Shown here in pieces: positions 34,234-42,946 of a stretch of 64,000 nt of DNA. Below the pieces are notes generated by a model. It was not told where the DNA came from. It made no database searches and saw only the letters and a program-made list of their open reading frames with translations. The translations under genes and the position numbers were made by a program. Position 1 is the stretch's first letter. Every line of letters starts with the position of its first letter. The stretch is from Thermoguttaceae bacterium (lineage in GTDB: Bacteria; Planctomycetota; Planctomycetia; Pirellulales; Thermoguttaceae), in NCBI GenBank assembly GCA_029975295.1, contig JARKPK010000189.1:1-64000 (forward strand), in the 5' to 3' direction.

Positions 34234-35517
34234 ATGGACAGCATTGAGAACAACGCCGATCGGAGCGTTCGTTTTCGTCGGTCTTCGGCGCGCTATTGGC
34301 TGTGGCGGGCCGTAGTCGTTTGCACGGCCGCGTTTGCAGCTTCGGGCGGCCCGGCGGTTTTCGCCGACGATTGGCCCGCGTTTCGCGGCGGAGCGCGATC
34401 GGGAGTTGCGACCGAAAAGGGCTTGCCCGAAACGTTCGATCCCTCGACCGGAGCGAACGTCCGCTGGAAAGCGCCGCTGCCGGGCCGCGGGCCATCAAGC
34501 CCGATCATCTTGGGCGATCGCGTGGTCGTTACAGCGGCATCGGGGCCGAAGCAGGCGACTCTGCACGTGATCTGCTTCGACGCTTCCTCCGGTCGCGAGC
34601 TGTGGCATCGCCGCTTTTGGGCCACGGGGCATACGGTGGTCGATTCGTTCGGCGGCGTGGCCGCGCCCACCCCCGCGGGCGACGCGGAGAGCATTGTCGC
34701 CTTTTACTCGTCGAACGACTTGGTGTGCCTCGATCTGAAGGGAAACTTGAAGTGGTTTCGCGGGCTGGCCTACGATTGGCCCCAGACGCGAAACGACGTG
34801 GGCATGGCGTCTTCCCCGTTGATCGTCGGCCGAACAGTGATCGTGCAATGCGAGAACCAGGGCAGTTCCTTTGCCGCCGGGATCGATTTGGGAACCGGGG
34901 AAGACCGTTGGCGCATCGATCGCGACCGCAGCGCCGTTTGGTCGTCGCCCACGCTGCTTCCAGGGGGCGAAGGCGAATCGCCGCTGGCGCTCTTGGTGGG
35001 GCGCGCAGGGCTGTCAGCCGTTGATCCGGCCAATGGCAAAACTGTTTGGAGCTACGAAGCCGCTTGCCACACGATCGCTTCGCCCGCCGTTGCGGCGGAT
35101 CGGGTGTTTCTGCCGGCTATCGGCATTCATGCCCTGCGGGCCGACCGTTCCAAGGCCGAGGCGGTGAAGCTTTGGTACGAGGCCAACCTCCGCAGCGACA
35201 ACGCGAGCCCCACGCTGAACGACGGTCGGCTTTACGTGATCAAGCCGCCCGGCATTCTGTTGTGCGCCGATGCCGAGAATGGTTCTCTGCGTTGGCAGAA
35301 GCGGTTGACCGGACCATTTTGGGCCAGCCCCGTCGTGGTCGATGGCCGATTGTGGTGCGTCAATCATGCCGGACTGGTGCAAATGGTCACCCTCAGCGAC
35401 GATCCAAAGGTCGAGAATGTTTCGCTCGGAGAAGAAGGCGTGTTGGCGAGCCCGGCGGTGGGCGGGGGCGGAATCTTCTTCCGCACTGATCGGCACTTGT
35501 GGAAGATCGCTCGTTGA
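34234..35517 (+). CDS. PQQ-like beta-propeller repeat protein
   Basis: 427 residues. A basic N terminus and one hydrophobic signal segment (about 22-44, RAVVVCTAAFAASGGPAVFA) precede beta-propeller blades: DWPAFRGGARSG, RWKAPLPGRGPSSPIILGDRVVV, ELWHRRFW, LVCLDLKGNLKWFRG, GMASSPLIVGRTVIVQ, TGEDRWRID, WASPVVVDGRLWCV. This is the widespread planctomycete quinoprotein-like family. The calcium and PQQ ligands of true dehydrogenases are not evident, so a binding or scaffold role is likelier than catalysis. Follows the helical/galactose-binding-like protein. Confidence 0.85.
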   Translation: MDSIENNADRSVRFRRSSARYWLWRAVVVCTAAFAASGGPAVFADDWPAFRGGARSGVATEKGLPETFDPSTGANVRWKAPLPGRGPSSPIILGDRVVVTAASGPKQATLHVICFDASSGRELWHRRFWATGHTVVDSFGGVAAPTPAGDAESIVAFYSSNDLVCLDLKGNLKWFRGLAYDWPQTRNDVGMASSPLIVGRTVIVQCENQGSSFAAGIDLGTGEDRWRIDRDRSAVWSSPTLLPGGEGESPLALLVGRAGLSAVDPANGKTVWSYEAACHTIASPAVAADRVFLPAIGIHALRADRSKAEAVKLWYEANLRSDNASPTLNDGRLYVIKPPGILLCADAENGSLRWQKRLTGPFWASPVVVDGRLWCVNHAGLVQMVTLSDDPKVENVSLGEEGVLASPAVGGGGIFFRTDRHLWKIAR

Positions 35518-35741
35518 TCTCGCCGGCCCGGGTGTGTTGGGTGTCTTTTCTTCGGGCTGTGGGCCGCTTCGGTTTACCGGCCAAAACCGCCGGCGCGAAG
35601 TGATCGGCTCGCGGTTGTTCTTTTGCGGGCCGGGAATGCAAGAGCGAGCCTCGCCGGTGCCCCGGGCCCGCGGCACCATGCAATCCACCCGTTTTTGCGA
35701 GAGTATTTCAGCGACTGTTCCTTGCGATGTCGAGGTTGGAG

Positions 35742-37037
35742 ATGGATGAAAGGATCGAGCGAGAGCGGATTGCGATCGAACCGTGCGGCCCGATCGTCGG
35801 CGCGATCACTCCGCCGGGCTCGAAAAGCATCACGAATCGCGCGCTGATTTGCGCGGCCCTTGCCCAGGGCGTTTCCACTCTTCGCGGCGCTCTCGACAGC
35901 GAAGACACGACCGTGATGATCGATTCGCTGCGCCGATTGGGATTAGAGGTTCATCACGATCGCGCCGCCGCCGAAGTGCGTTTGGCCGGTTGCGGCGGGC
36001 GTTACCCGGTCGAACGGGCCGAACTGTACGCGGCCAATAGCGGCACGAGCGTCCGTTTTCTTGCGGCCGCGCTCACGCTGGGCCGCGGGAGCTATCGCGT
36101 CGATGGCTCGCCGCGGATGCGCCAACGGCCGATCGAAGACCTTCTGACCGCGTTGCGGCAGCTCGGCGCGGATGTGCGCAGCGAGTTGGGCAACGGGTGT
36201 CCGCCGGTGAGCGTGCAAGCGCATGGGTTGCCGGGCGGAACGGCGCGAATCGGCGGCGAAATATCGAGCCAGTTCCTCAGCGCCTTGCTGATGGCGGCCC
36301 CGTTGGCCGACGGACCGGTGGTGTTGGAGGCGGCCGGGCCGTTGGTGTCGAAGCCCTATGTGGAAATGACTCTGGCGGTGATGCGGGCCTTCGGCGTTGA
36401 TGCCGTTCGGACGGGGTTCGAACGGTTCGAGTTTCCCGGCCGCGGACAATATCGAGCCTCCGACTACCGCATCGAGCCCGACGCCTCGGCGGCGAGCTAC
36501 TTCTTCGCAGCCGCGGCGATCACCGGCGGCCGCATCACGGTGCAAGGGCTTGCGCCGCGCAGCCTGCAAGGCGATGTGGCCTTCTGCGACGTACTCGAAC
36601 AGATGGGCTGCCGCGTGGAACGCCGCGACGATGCCCTAACGGTCGAGGGCCGGCCGCTCCGCGGCGTCGATGTCGATATGAACCCCATCAGCGACACCGT
36701 GCAAACGCTGGCTGCCGTGGCGCTGTTTGCCGAAGGCCCAACGAACATCCGCGGCGTGGGGCACATTCGTTTCAAGGAGACGGATCGCATCGGCGATTTG
36801 GCGGCCGAGTTGCGAAAACTCGGCGCCTTGGTGGACGAGCGAGCCGACGGGCTGACGATTACGCCCGCTCCGCTGCGGCCGGCGGAAATCGAAACCTACA
36901 ACGATCACCGCATGGCCATGAGCTTGGCGTTGGTGGGATTGCGTAGCCCGGGTGTGGTGATTCTCGATCCGCAATGCACAGCGAAGACCTATCCACACTA
37001 CTTCGAAGACCTGCGGCGGTTGATCGCGGCATCGTAG
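35742..37037 (+). CDS. aroA: 3-phosphoshikimate 1-carboxyvinyltransferase (EPSP synthase)
   Basis: 431 residues; sixth step of the shikimate pathway, joining PEP to shikimate-3-phosphate. [18 protein letters not shown] near the N terminus, [16 protein letters not shown] (the PEP-site loop, usually NAGTAMRPL), [42 protein letters not shown] with the catalytic Asp, [14 protein letters not shown] with the catalytic Glu, and [11 protein letters not shown]. The ATG at 35742 has GAGG six bases upstream; an ATG at 35727 is the alternative. The NSGTS loop differs from the common NAGTA. Single gene; neighbours are unrelated. Confidence 0.95.
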   Translation: MDERIERERIAIEPCGPIVGAITPPGSKSITNRALICAALAQGVSTLRGALDSEDTTVMIDSLRRLGLEVHHDRAAAEVRLAGCGGRYPVERAELYAANSGTSVRFLAAALTLGRGSYRVDGSPRMRQRPIEDLLTALRQLGADVRSELGNGCPPVSVQAHGLPGGTARIGGEISSQFLSALLMAAPLADGPVVLEAAGPLVSKPYVEMTLAVMRAFGVDAVRTGFERFEFPGRGQYRASDYRIEPDASAASYFFAAAAITGGRITVQGLAPRSLQGDVAFCDVLEQMGCRVERRDDALTVEGRPLRGVDVDMNPISDTVQTLAAVALFAEGPTNIRGVGHIRFKETDRIGDLAAELRKLGALVDERADGLTITPAPLRPAEIETYNDHRMAMSLALVGLRSPGVVILDPQCTAKTYPHYFEDLRRLIAAS

Positions 37038-37258
37038 TTCTGTTGAGCCGTCCAAACAACGAGGGTCGCATGGTGGCGATCACTCGATGTCGGCGTCTGC
37101 CGAGATCATCGCCCGGTCCAAGATCACGAGCAGCGGATCAGGATCAGAAGTCCGGCGGTACGAGAAGCAAGAGGTTCGTTGCCGCAGCGCCGTTGCGGCG
37201 AACGGCTGCGGCAATCACCGTTCGTCGCAGCGAGTTCTGTTTGAACCGAGCGGGGCGT

Positions 37259-37486
37259 TCAGCGCGAAATCTCGCGCGCGGGGGGAACCGACCGAAGCAA
37301 TTCCTCGGCTCGTTGCAGCAAGGGGTGGACCGATTCGCCCGGATCCGCTCGTCCCGCTGCACCGCGAGCGATGAAGGTGCCGCGGCAGTGCCGGCAAACC
37401 ACTTGTCGCCCGAGGTATTCCACGCGCACCTGAACGCGGCGTCCGCACGTCGGACACTCTTCAAAGAAATACGTGGGACTCGACAT
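37259..37486 (-). CDS. Small two-knuckle zinc-ribbon protein
   Basis: 75 residues starting MSSPTYFFEECPTCGRRVQV. Two CxxC knuckles (CPTCG and CRHCR, about 18 residues apart) would hold one zinc ion; the rest is an Arg/Ala-rich tail (LLQRAEELLRSV). Strong ribosome site AGGAGG nine bases before the ATG supports this start over longer upstream versions. The same zinc-ribbon opening is fused to larger proteins in planctomycetes (see the protein at 40591). Convergent with aroA. Role unknown; RNA, DNA or protein binding all possible. Confidence 0.7.
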   Translation of the reverse strand: MSSPTYFFEECPTCGRRVQVRVEYLGRQVVCRHCRGTFIARGAAGRADPGESVHPLLQRAEELLRSVPPAREISR

Positions 37487-37897
37487 GAAACGGCAACCTC
37501 CTGCAACAGACGAGAGTGTGCCTCTCCGTAAGCATGGTTTTATGGTAATGGTCGGCGGGGGAATGTCAACCCGTTTCGCGAGAAATGAACGGTTTTCTGA
37601 CGGGCATCGAACAGGCAGCGAGCACCCTTTTGCGCGAGCGCGCAAGTCGCGAATTTATATCCGGTTATAGCGACGAGCTCGGGGGGCCGTTCGCTTCTGG
37701 CATCGGCGTTCGCCCGAGACTGCGTTGCGCCCGCCGGCCCGGGCGGTATCGGTCCCTCTGCCGGGCTGCCCGTGCTGGCCGCATTGGGGTTGACTCGCCT
37801 AGGCTCTGACGTTTCAATGCCTCGGCCCGAACGGTTTGTTTTCCGTTGATTTCGTTGTTTTTCTTTCGATGTATTTCTTGCCGACGTGCCGTCGCCC
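37487..37897. other. Intergenic region between divergent genes
   Basis: About 410 bp between the zinc-ribbon gene and the acyltransferase. It contains an AT-rich patch (37830-37875) with runs of T. No convincing paired promoter boxes, repeat or coding sequence seen. Confidence 0.35.
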
Positions 37898-39298
37898 ATG
37901 AGTTCCGCCTTCGTGTCGTGCCGTGTGCCGCTCAATGCGTTTCAGCGAGTGATGTTGCAATGGAGCGAAGTCCACCCCTACAACGCCTGTCATCTTTTCT
38001 GCCTGCCCGGTGACGGCGACGAGCAACGGTTGCGCGAATCGGCGCAGCGGGCATTGGCGGCCGCCGGTTGGGGGCGGGTGGTTGTCGAGGCCGGCGGGCG
38101 CTGCGCTTCGTTCGGTCCGTGCGATGAAATCGAAGTGCGAAACGCGGCGCGCGAGTCGTCGGCCGACGAAGATCTCGATCGCGAGGTGTCTGCGGAACTG
38201 AATCGCCCGTTCGATCGCCCTCAGTGCCGCCCGATCCGCTTCGTGCTGCTCAATGACGGCGCCGCGGCCCGCCACTGGATCGCGGCCACCTACGACCATT
38301 GGACCGCGGACAGCGTTTCGATGCGGCTGGTGATGCGCCGAGTGCTGGCCGAGTACCAAGGCCAAGCTTGCGAAACGACGGCGCCGCTAAGCGTATGCGA
38401 TCAATCGCTATTGTCGGCGTTGCGCGCGCCGTTTTCGCCCTGGCGGCGCTGGCAAGTCGCGGTGCGAACGATCGCCCGATCGTTGTTCGAGCCTCAGCCG
38501 GTCAAACCGGCGGCCACTGGAATGCACGGTCGCGAATTGGGCTTTCGCTTGTTCCATTTTGACGGGGAGATGGTCGGCCGCCTTTGGCGTTTCGCTCGCA
38601 GCCGCTCAGCGACGGTGCATGATGTGTTTCTCGCTGTATTGCACCAAGTTCTCGGACGCCATTTGCCCTTCCGCCGATCGCTGAGCCAAAGCGATAAGAT
38701 TGCGTTGGGTTCGATTGTCGATATTCGCAGCGAATTGGCCGAGCCGTTGCGCGAGTCGCTGGGTGTGTTGCTGGGGTTCTGGACGCTGCGCGAAAGAGTC
38801 GGCGCGTTCGCATCGCTTTCCGAAGCGGTTGAGCGGATAGCCCTCCGTACGCGACAAATCAAATCGCAGCGAGCGCACGTTGATTCGTTGGTGGGCATCG
38901 GCATCGGCGCGGCCGTTTGGCCCTGGTTCCCTCGGCCGTGGCGCGCCCGCTTGATGCGCCGCGTCATGCCGTTGACCGCCGGGGTGACCAATGTCGTTGT
39001 CCGCGACCGTTGGCTGGAGCAGAGCGTCGGCGGAGCGATTGTTGATTATGCTCGGGCGGCCCCGTTGGGGCCGACGGTTCCACTGGTCATCTCGCCGACG
39101 ACGGTGGGAAACCGGTTCAATATCGGGTTCACTTACGCGTCGAGCGAGTTCGCGGCATCGACGATCGCGGCGATTATCGACGACGTGCTCAACGGCCTCC
39201 GCGAAGCGGCCGGCGAAGCCGGATGCAGCGGTCGGTCGCCGGCGCTGCCCGAGTTGCATATCGAGCCGCATTCCCCGCCCCGTCAATTCCAACGCTGA
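37898..39298 (+). CDS. Condensation-fold acyltransferase-like protein
   Basis: 466 residues, chloramphenicol-acetyltransferase/NRPS-condensation/wax-ester-synthase superfamily by pattern: an N-terminal half with ATYDHWTADSVSM at the place of the HHxxxDG motif, and a C-terminal half with late conserved segments (VDSLVGIGIG, NVVVRDRWLE, GFTYASSEFA). The first His of the motif is Asp (D133), the second, catalytic His134 is kept, and the final Gly is Ser139. ATG at 37898; a GTG at 37886 is possible. No carrier-protein or polyketide genes are nearby, so it probably acts on a lipid or free substrate. Superfamily assignment is good, reaction unknown. Confidence 0.6.
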   Translation: MSSAFVSCRVPLNAFQRVMLQWSEVHPYNACHLFCLPGDGDEQRLRESAQRALAAAGWGRVVVEAGGRCASFGPCDEIEVRNAARESSADEDLDREVSAELNRPFDRPQCRPIRFVLLNDGAAARHWIAATYDHWTADSVSMRLVMRRVLAEYQGQACETTAPLSVCDQSLLSALRAPFSPWRRWQVAVRTIARSLFEPQPVKPAATGMHGRELGFRLFHFDGEMVGRLWRFARSRSATVHDVFLAVLHQVLGRHLPFRRSLSQSDKIALGSIVDIRSELAEPLRESLGVLLGFWTLRERVGAFASLSEAVERIALRTRQIKSQRAHVDSLVGIGIGAAVWPWFPRPWRARLMRRVMPLTAGVTNVVVRDRWLEQSVGGAIVDYARAAPLGPTVPLVISPTTVGNRFNIGFTYASSEFAASTIAAIIDDVLNGLREAAGEAGCSGRSPALPELHIEPHSPPRQFQR

Positions 39299-39393
39299 AT
39301 CGGCGAGACCGAACGCGAGGAACAACGGCCGGCCGCGGCGCTGCACCGGGCCGCTCTGCTGCCAATGGGATGGACGGCGGCGCAACCTGGCCT

Positions 39394-40053
39394 CTAGCCG
39401 CGAAGCCTGCGCCAATACACGGCGACGATGCCGAACAATCCGGCGGCCAGAATCGCCAAGCCCGACGGCTCGGGCACGATCGACAGATAGGGCCCGTTTG
39501 AGTCAGCGTCATCGGAATAGATGATCGTCCCTGCCCATTGGTCGGCCGAACCGATCGTGAAGACCAGCCAGTCGTAGGAATGATCGAGTCCGTCGGCAAC
39601 TTCAGACGTCACATCGAACGAGTGCCAGCCGGTGACGGCGCCGTCGAACTGTCCGATCTCGCTTCCGATGTTCAGCCAGTCGGCTGCATTAATGACTCCG
39701 TCGTCGCCGCCGCCGGCATAGCGTACCCAGATTGGGCCGCTGCCTGCTTGGCTGACGAAGAAGTTCAATGTGGCCGGCCCGGCGGCCAAGCCACTGGTGG
39801 GAAACTCGAGCACGGCAATGTCCCACCAGCGGTCCGATATGTAGTAGCCGCTGGTGTCGCGGTAGATGCTCAGCATTTCGCTGGATTCGGAGTCAACCCA
39901 ATACGCATTGCCGCCCGGATACCAGACCCGATGCGCCACGGCGTCGTTGGGGCGAACGAACGAATCGGCGCGCAACGCCCCGGCCGAAGCCGCGAAGATT
40001 AGGATGACACCAAGAACGCCGACCCAACCGGAACAATGGAAAGCAGTCTTCAT
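39394..40053 (-). CDS. PEP-CTERM sorted secreted protein
   Basis: 219 residues. Signal peptide (SGWVGVLGVILIFAASAGALRA), a beta-rich DNRLRE-like region (VRPNDAVAHRVWYPGG, SGYYISDRWWDIAVLEF, WHSFDVTSEVADGL) and the C-terminal sorting signal VPEPSGLAILAAGLFG followed by a hydrophobic stretch and RRLRG. PEP-CTERM proteins are processed by exosortase and anchored or released at the surface; the exosortase is not in this window. ATG at 40053 has GGGAG seven bases upstream. Likely an extracellular matrix or exopolysaccharide-associated protein. Confidence 0.85.
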   Translation of the reverse strand: MKTAFHCSGWVGVLGVILIFAASAGALRADSFVRPNDAVAHRVWYPGGNAYWVDSESSEMLSIYRDTSGYYISDRWWDIAVLEFPTSGLAAGPATLNFFVSQAGSGPIWVRYAGGGDDGVINAADWLNIGSEIGQFDGAVTGWHSFDVTSEVADGLDHSYDWLVFTIGSADQWAGTIIYSDDADSNGPYLSIVPEPSGLAILAAGLFGIVAVYWRRLRG

Positions 40054-40187
40054 AGAGGCACTCCCACTCAAGTAAGCGAGAACTGGGATTCTCTGGGATG
40101 GATAAATCCAACCGAGCGGGACGCTGCCTCCAAGTTGCCGGGTGATTGATGCGAGCCTCGGCCGACGCCGATTTTTTTCTAGCGTTT

Positions 40188-40215
40188 ATTCTAATTTGCG
40201 AGGCCGCTTATGCAA
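40188..40215 (-). promoter_or_regulatory. Possible promoter of the PEP-CTERM gene
   Basis: Minus strand TTGCAT (40215-40210), 16-base spacer, TAGAAT (40193-40188) within an unusually AT-rich patch (40170-40235). Leader would be about 130 nt. The remaining spacer to 40590 shows no gene. Confidence 0.35.
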
Positions 40216-40590
40216 GTTTTTTTGTTGCACAAATAGGCTCCGCGCAAGGTCGGATCGACCGGCTTCCTTTGGCGTTCGGGCCGAGAAGACCGGCCGATCA
40301 CCGTTTCGACGCGTCAGCCCACCTTGGGGTGTATAACCCTTATGGGTGGGATGTGTGAGGTCCCGTCGCCAAAAGTGAGATGGAGAGAGGCAAGGAGCGG
40401 AAAATACGGCTCTCGGGCAAGTCCATGGCCGCAGCGACGGTGAACGTCGGCGGGTGGCCGACCGCTTGCGAAACGCTTCTTCCAATCGAGGGCGTTGCGG
40501 CAACTGCGGCGAGTCAACCGTAAAACCGCGAAAACGGTGGCGAGCGCGGCCAGGGCCACGATAGGTTCTTCGGCCCATCGCGGGCAGCGG

Positions 40591-42030
40591 CTACTCTTTG
40601 CCGTCCTGGCCAAAATTGATCTCCAGCGGGGCGAACCCTGCGCGCACTTCTTCCTCGCGCCATAGGTACTTATAACGCCCCACGAGCATCTCGGGCGATT
40701 GCAAATAGCGGCCGATCTCGTTGAAATCGGCCTCTTGAACGAGGGCGTTTTCCACTCGGCCCGCATGACGCGAAATGACCAGAACCCGGTAGCGCCCCTG
40801 TGTCGGCGCCACCAGCCCGAATCGTCCCTGGGCATCGGTTCGCGTGTAGTCTCCTCCTGCTTTTTTGATCGCCCGAAGTCCGCGATGAAGCTCGCCGGGC
40901 ATCGGATCGACGGGACGCAGCCCGCTCATTGGAATTGGCGGTTCCGGCGGGCGTTCGGCCGGCAGCAAGATCACCACGGCGTTTTCGTCACCGGCGGTTT
41001 GACCGGGCATGGGCGTCCAGGCTACCAGGCCCTCGACGAAGACGCGGCTTTGGGCTTCCGGCTCACCGCTGCCGGGGGCAACGGCCGCGGGGCGGCCACC
41101 CCCGATCCAATAGCCTGCGGCGAATGCCGCGGCACAGGTGGCCAAGAGGAACCAAGCTTGGGCGAAGACAATCTTCCGCGGAAGATAGACCATTTCATCC
41201 GACGCCGGCCCGCCGTTCGTCGCTGCGCCGGCAGAGTTTGGAGCCTGGCCTGGGGATGATTGCGGGATTGTCGCCGCGGCGCTTGCCGCTGTTTCCGACG
41301 GATTCAATGCTCGTCCGCGTTCGCTTGCCGCGCCTTGCGCCGCCGACGGGCTCGCTTTGCTCCCGCTGCCCAAGCGAGGCGGTTGCTCGGAAAACACTCG
41401 CTCGGCGGATGATCCGCCCGCGGGCCTGGGGGGAATGAACTCGGCCGTGTCCGCCAAGGAAGATCCGGCGGCCGCTGTCAACGGTATTTGCGCGGAAGGC
41501 GGATTGCCGGCGACCTCCGATTCGATTTCCTCGTCGGCCGGCTCGTAAGTTTCTTCGTAATCGTAAACGACAATGACGCCGGGCGGATCGACGTCGGACT
41601 CGATCGCCGCCGCGCTGTCGCCGTTGCTCGAACGAGCGGGTTCAGCGTTGGCTGCGGCCGGCTGTAAGGTTGAGATCGCTCCGACTGACGCTGGAGCCTG
41701 AGGCTCAGCCGCGGAGTCGGACGACATTCGCTTCGCTGGCCCCGTCGTTGCCGCCCCTGCACCATCGGAGGGCGAGGCAGCGATTGCGTCAGCCGCTGCT
41801 TGGGGAGAGGCCGGCGACGATTTGGTCGATACGGCGGAAGATGACGTGGCCGCGGCCGCAGCGGAATTGGACTCTCCCGGCTGTGGCATCGCTTGTTGCT
41901 CGGACCTGCTCTCGACGGTCGGAACCACCTGGACGGCGCCGCAGCGCGGGCAGCGAATTTCGGCGCCGGCCTTGCGAGCGCCGATGCTCAACAAAACCGC
42001 ACAGCGCCGGCAACGAAAACGAATCGCCAT
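40591..42030 (-). CDS. Zinc-ribbon / transmembrane / carboxypeptidase-regulatory-like protein
   Basis: 479 residues. N-terminal zinc ribbon CRRC and CPRC (MAIRFRCRRCAVLLSIG, then EIRCPRCGAVQVVP), a low-complexity Ser/Ala/Pro-rich region of about 250 residues, one membrane helix (about 295-315, AWFLLATCAAAFAAGYWIGG) and a beta domain (about 330-479) with VEGLVAWTP and TRTDAQGRFGLVAPTQGRYRV, typical of carboxypeptidase regulatory-like folds. ATG at 42030. The zinc ribbon would be cytoplasmic and the beta domain outside. The family recurs in planctomycetes; function unknown. Confidence 0.75.
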   Translation of the reverse strand: MAIRFRCRRCAVLLSIGARKAGAEIRCPRCGAVQVVPTVESRSEQQAMPQPGESNSAAAAATSSSAVSTKSSPASPQAAADAIAASPSDGAGAATTGPAKRMSSDSAAEPQAPASVGAISTLQPAAANAEPARSSNGDSAAAIESDVDPPGVIVVYDYEETYEPADEEIESEVAGNPPSAQIPLTAAAGSSLADTAEFIPPRPAGGSSAERVFSEQPPRLGSGSKASPSAAQGAASERGRALNPSETAASAAATIPQSSPGQAPNSAGAATNGGPASDEMVYLPRKIVFAQAWFLLATCAAAFAAGYWIGGGRPAAVAPGSGEPEAQSRVFVEGLVAWTPMPGQTAGDENAVVILLPAERPPEPPIPMSGLRPVDPMPGELHRGLRAIKKAGGDYTRTDAQGRFGLVAPTQGRYRVLVISRHAGRVENALVQEADFNEIGRYLQSPEMLVGRYKYLWREEEVRAGFAPLEINFGQDGKE

Positions 42031-42230
42031 GATCAACAATCGCCAGAAAGATGCGTACGGTGTCTTGGTTCGCGTTGGCGCCGCGCGCAAAGCGGGCGAT
42101 TCCGACTTTTATTATACGCAATGGCGGTTCCACCGGAGGCTGCAACGCGCGGAAAACAACGGCCGCCCTGGTTGACGTTGCAATCCGACTTTGTCGCGGA
42201 GGCGCGGATCAGGGGCCGGCTCCAACTGCC

Positions 42231-42476
42231 TTATTTCTTGGGCGGGTTGTCGGCCAGGCTGTTCCAAGCCAGCACCAGCAGCAGGCAGACCAGCTCGATG
42301 GTCCAGACCAATCCGACGGCCAGGGCGGCGCGGCCCAAGAAAGCGGCCGCCGAAGCGTCGCCCAAAGAAGCGAACAACGAAGCCGTTCCCGAAAGGATCG
42401 TCACGATAATCGGCAGCACGACGGCCGCAATGAGCAAGATGAGAACAGCCGTGCGGCGGTGCGAATCGTTCAGCAT
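42231..42476 (-). CDS. Small two-helix membrane protein
   Basis: 81 residues: two long hydrophobic helices (about 10-32 and 44-72) flanked by MLNDSHRRTA and a basic tail NPPKK. AGGA lies eight bases before the ATG. No family recognised. Upstream of the zinc-ribbon membrane protein on the same strand, separated by 200 bp, so an operon is possible but not shown. Confidence 0.65.
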   Translation of the reverse strand: MLNDSHRRTAVLILLIAAVVLPIIVTILSGTASLFASLGDASAAAFLGRAALAVGLVWTIELVCLLLVLAWNSLADNPPKK

Positions 42477-42828
42477 AAGCGGTGTCCTGTCTTGCTGTCG
42501 TTGATGCTCAGTTCATTAGAAGCGAAAGACGCGGAGTTGCCCTTGCCGACTGGTGCCGCCAGCCGATTCTTTCTTCGGCTCGCGGCCGACACGATGCTCG
42601 AAAAACACCTTTGCGCGTTCCGGGTTCGACAACCGACAGGCCCCGCCGCGGGGCAACCGATGGGAACACGGGGCGCAGCCTTGCTGCCGCTGCCGGACCA
42701 GGAATGGCCCGCTACAATCGTCGTTCTCATTTCAACCGTTGCATTGCTTATCATCTGTGATGGAATCATAGAATGTCAAGCGTGGTGGGCCGTGGCTGCC
42801 GGGTGCGCCCGGCCCCGCTGGTTCGCGC

Positions 42829-42856
42829 TTGACAGAGGGAGCCCATGCTCCACAAT
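42829..42856 (+). promoter_or_regulatory. Promoter ahead of the 42947 hydrolase
   Basis: Perfect TTGACA (42829-42834), 16-base spacer, CACAAT (42851-42856). Predicted start near 42863, leader about 85 nt. The rest of the 42477-42946 spacer shows no gene or repeat. Confidence 0.5.
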
Positions 42857-42946
42857 GAGGAAAGCAGTCGGCGCCGGCCGGAAGAATCGGACGCGATTGT
42901 CGGCGGCTTTTGGTGCGTTCGAATCAGAACGATTGGTTGTTGAGCC

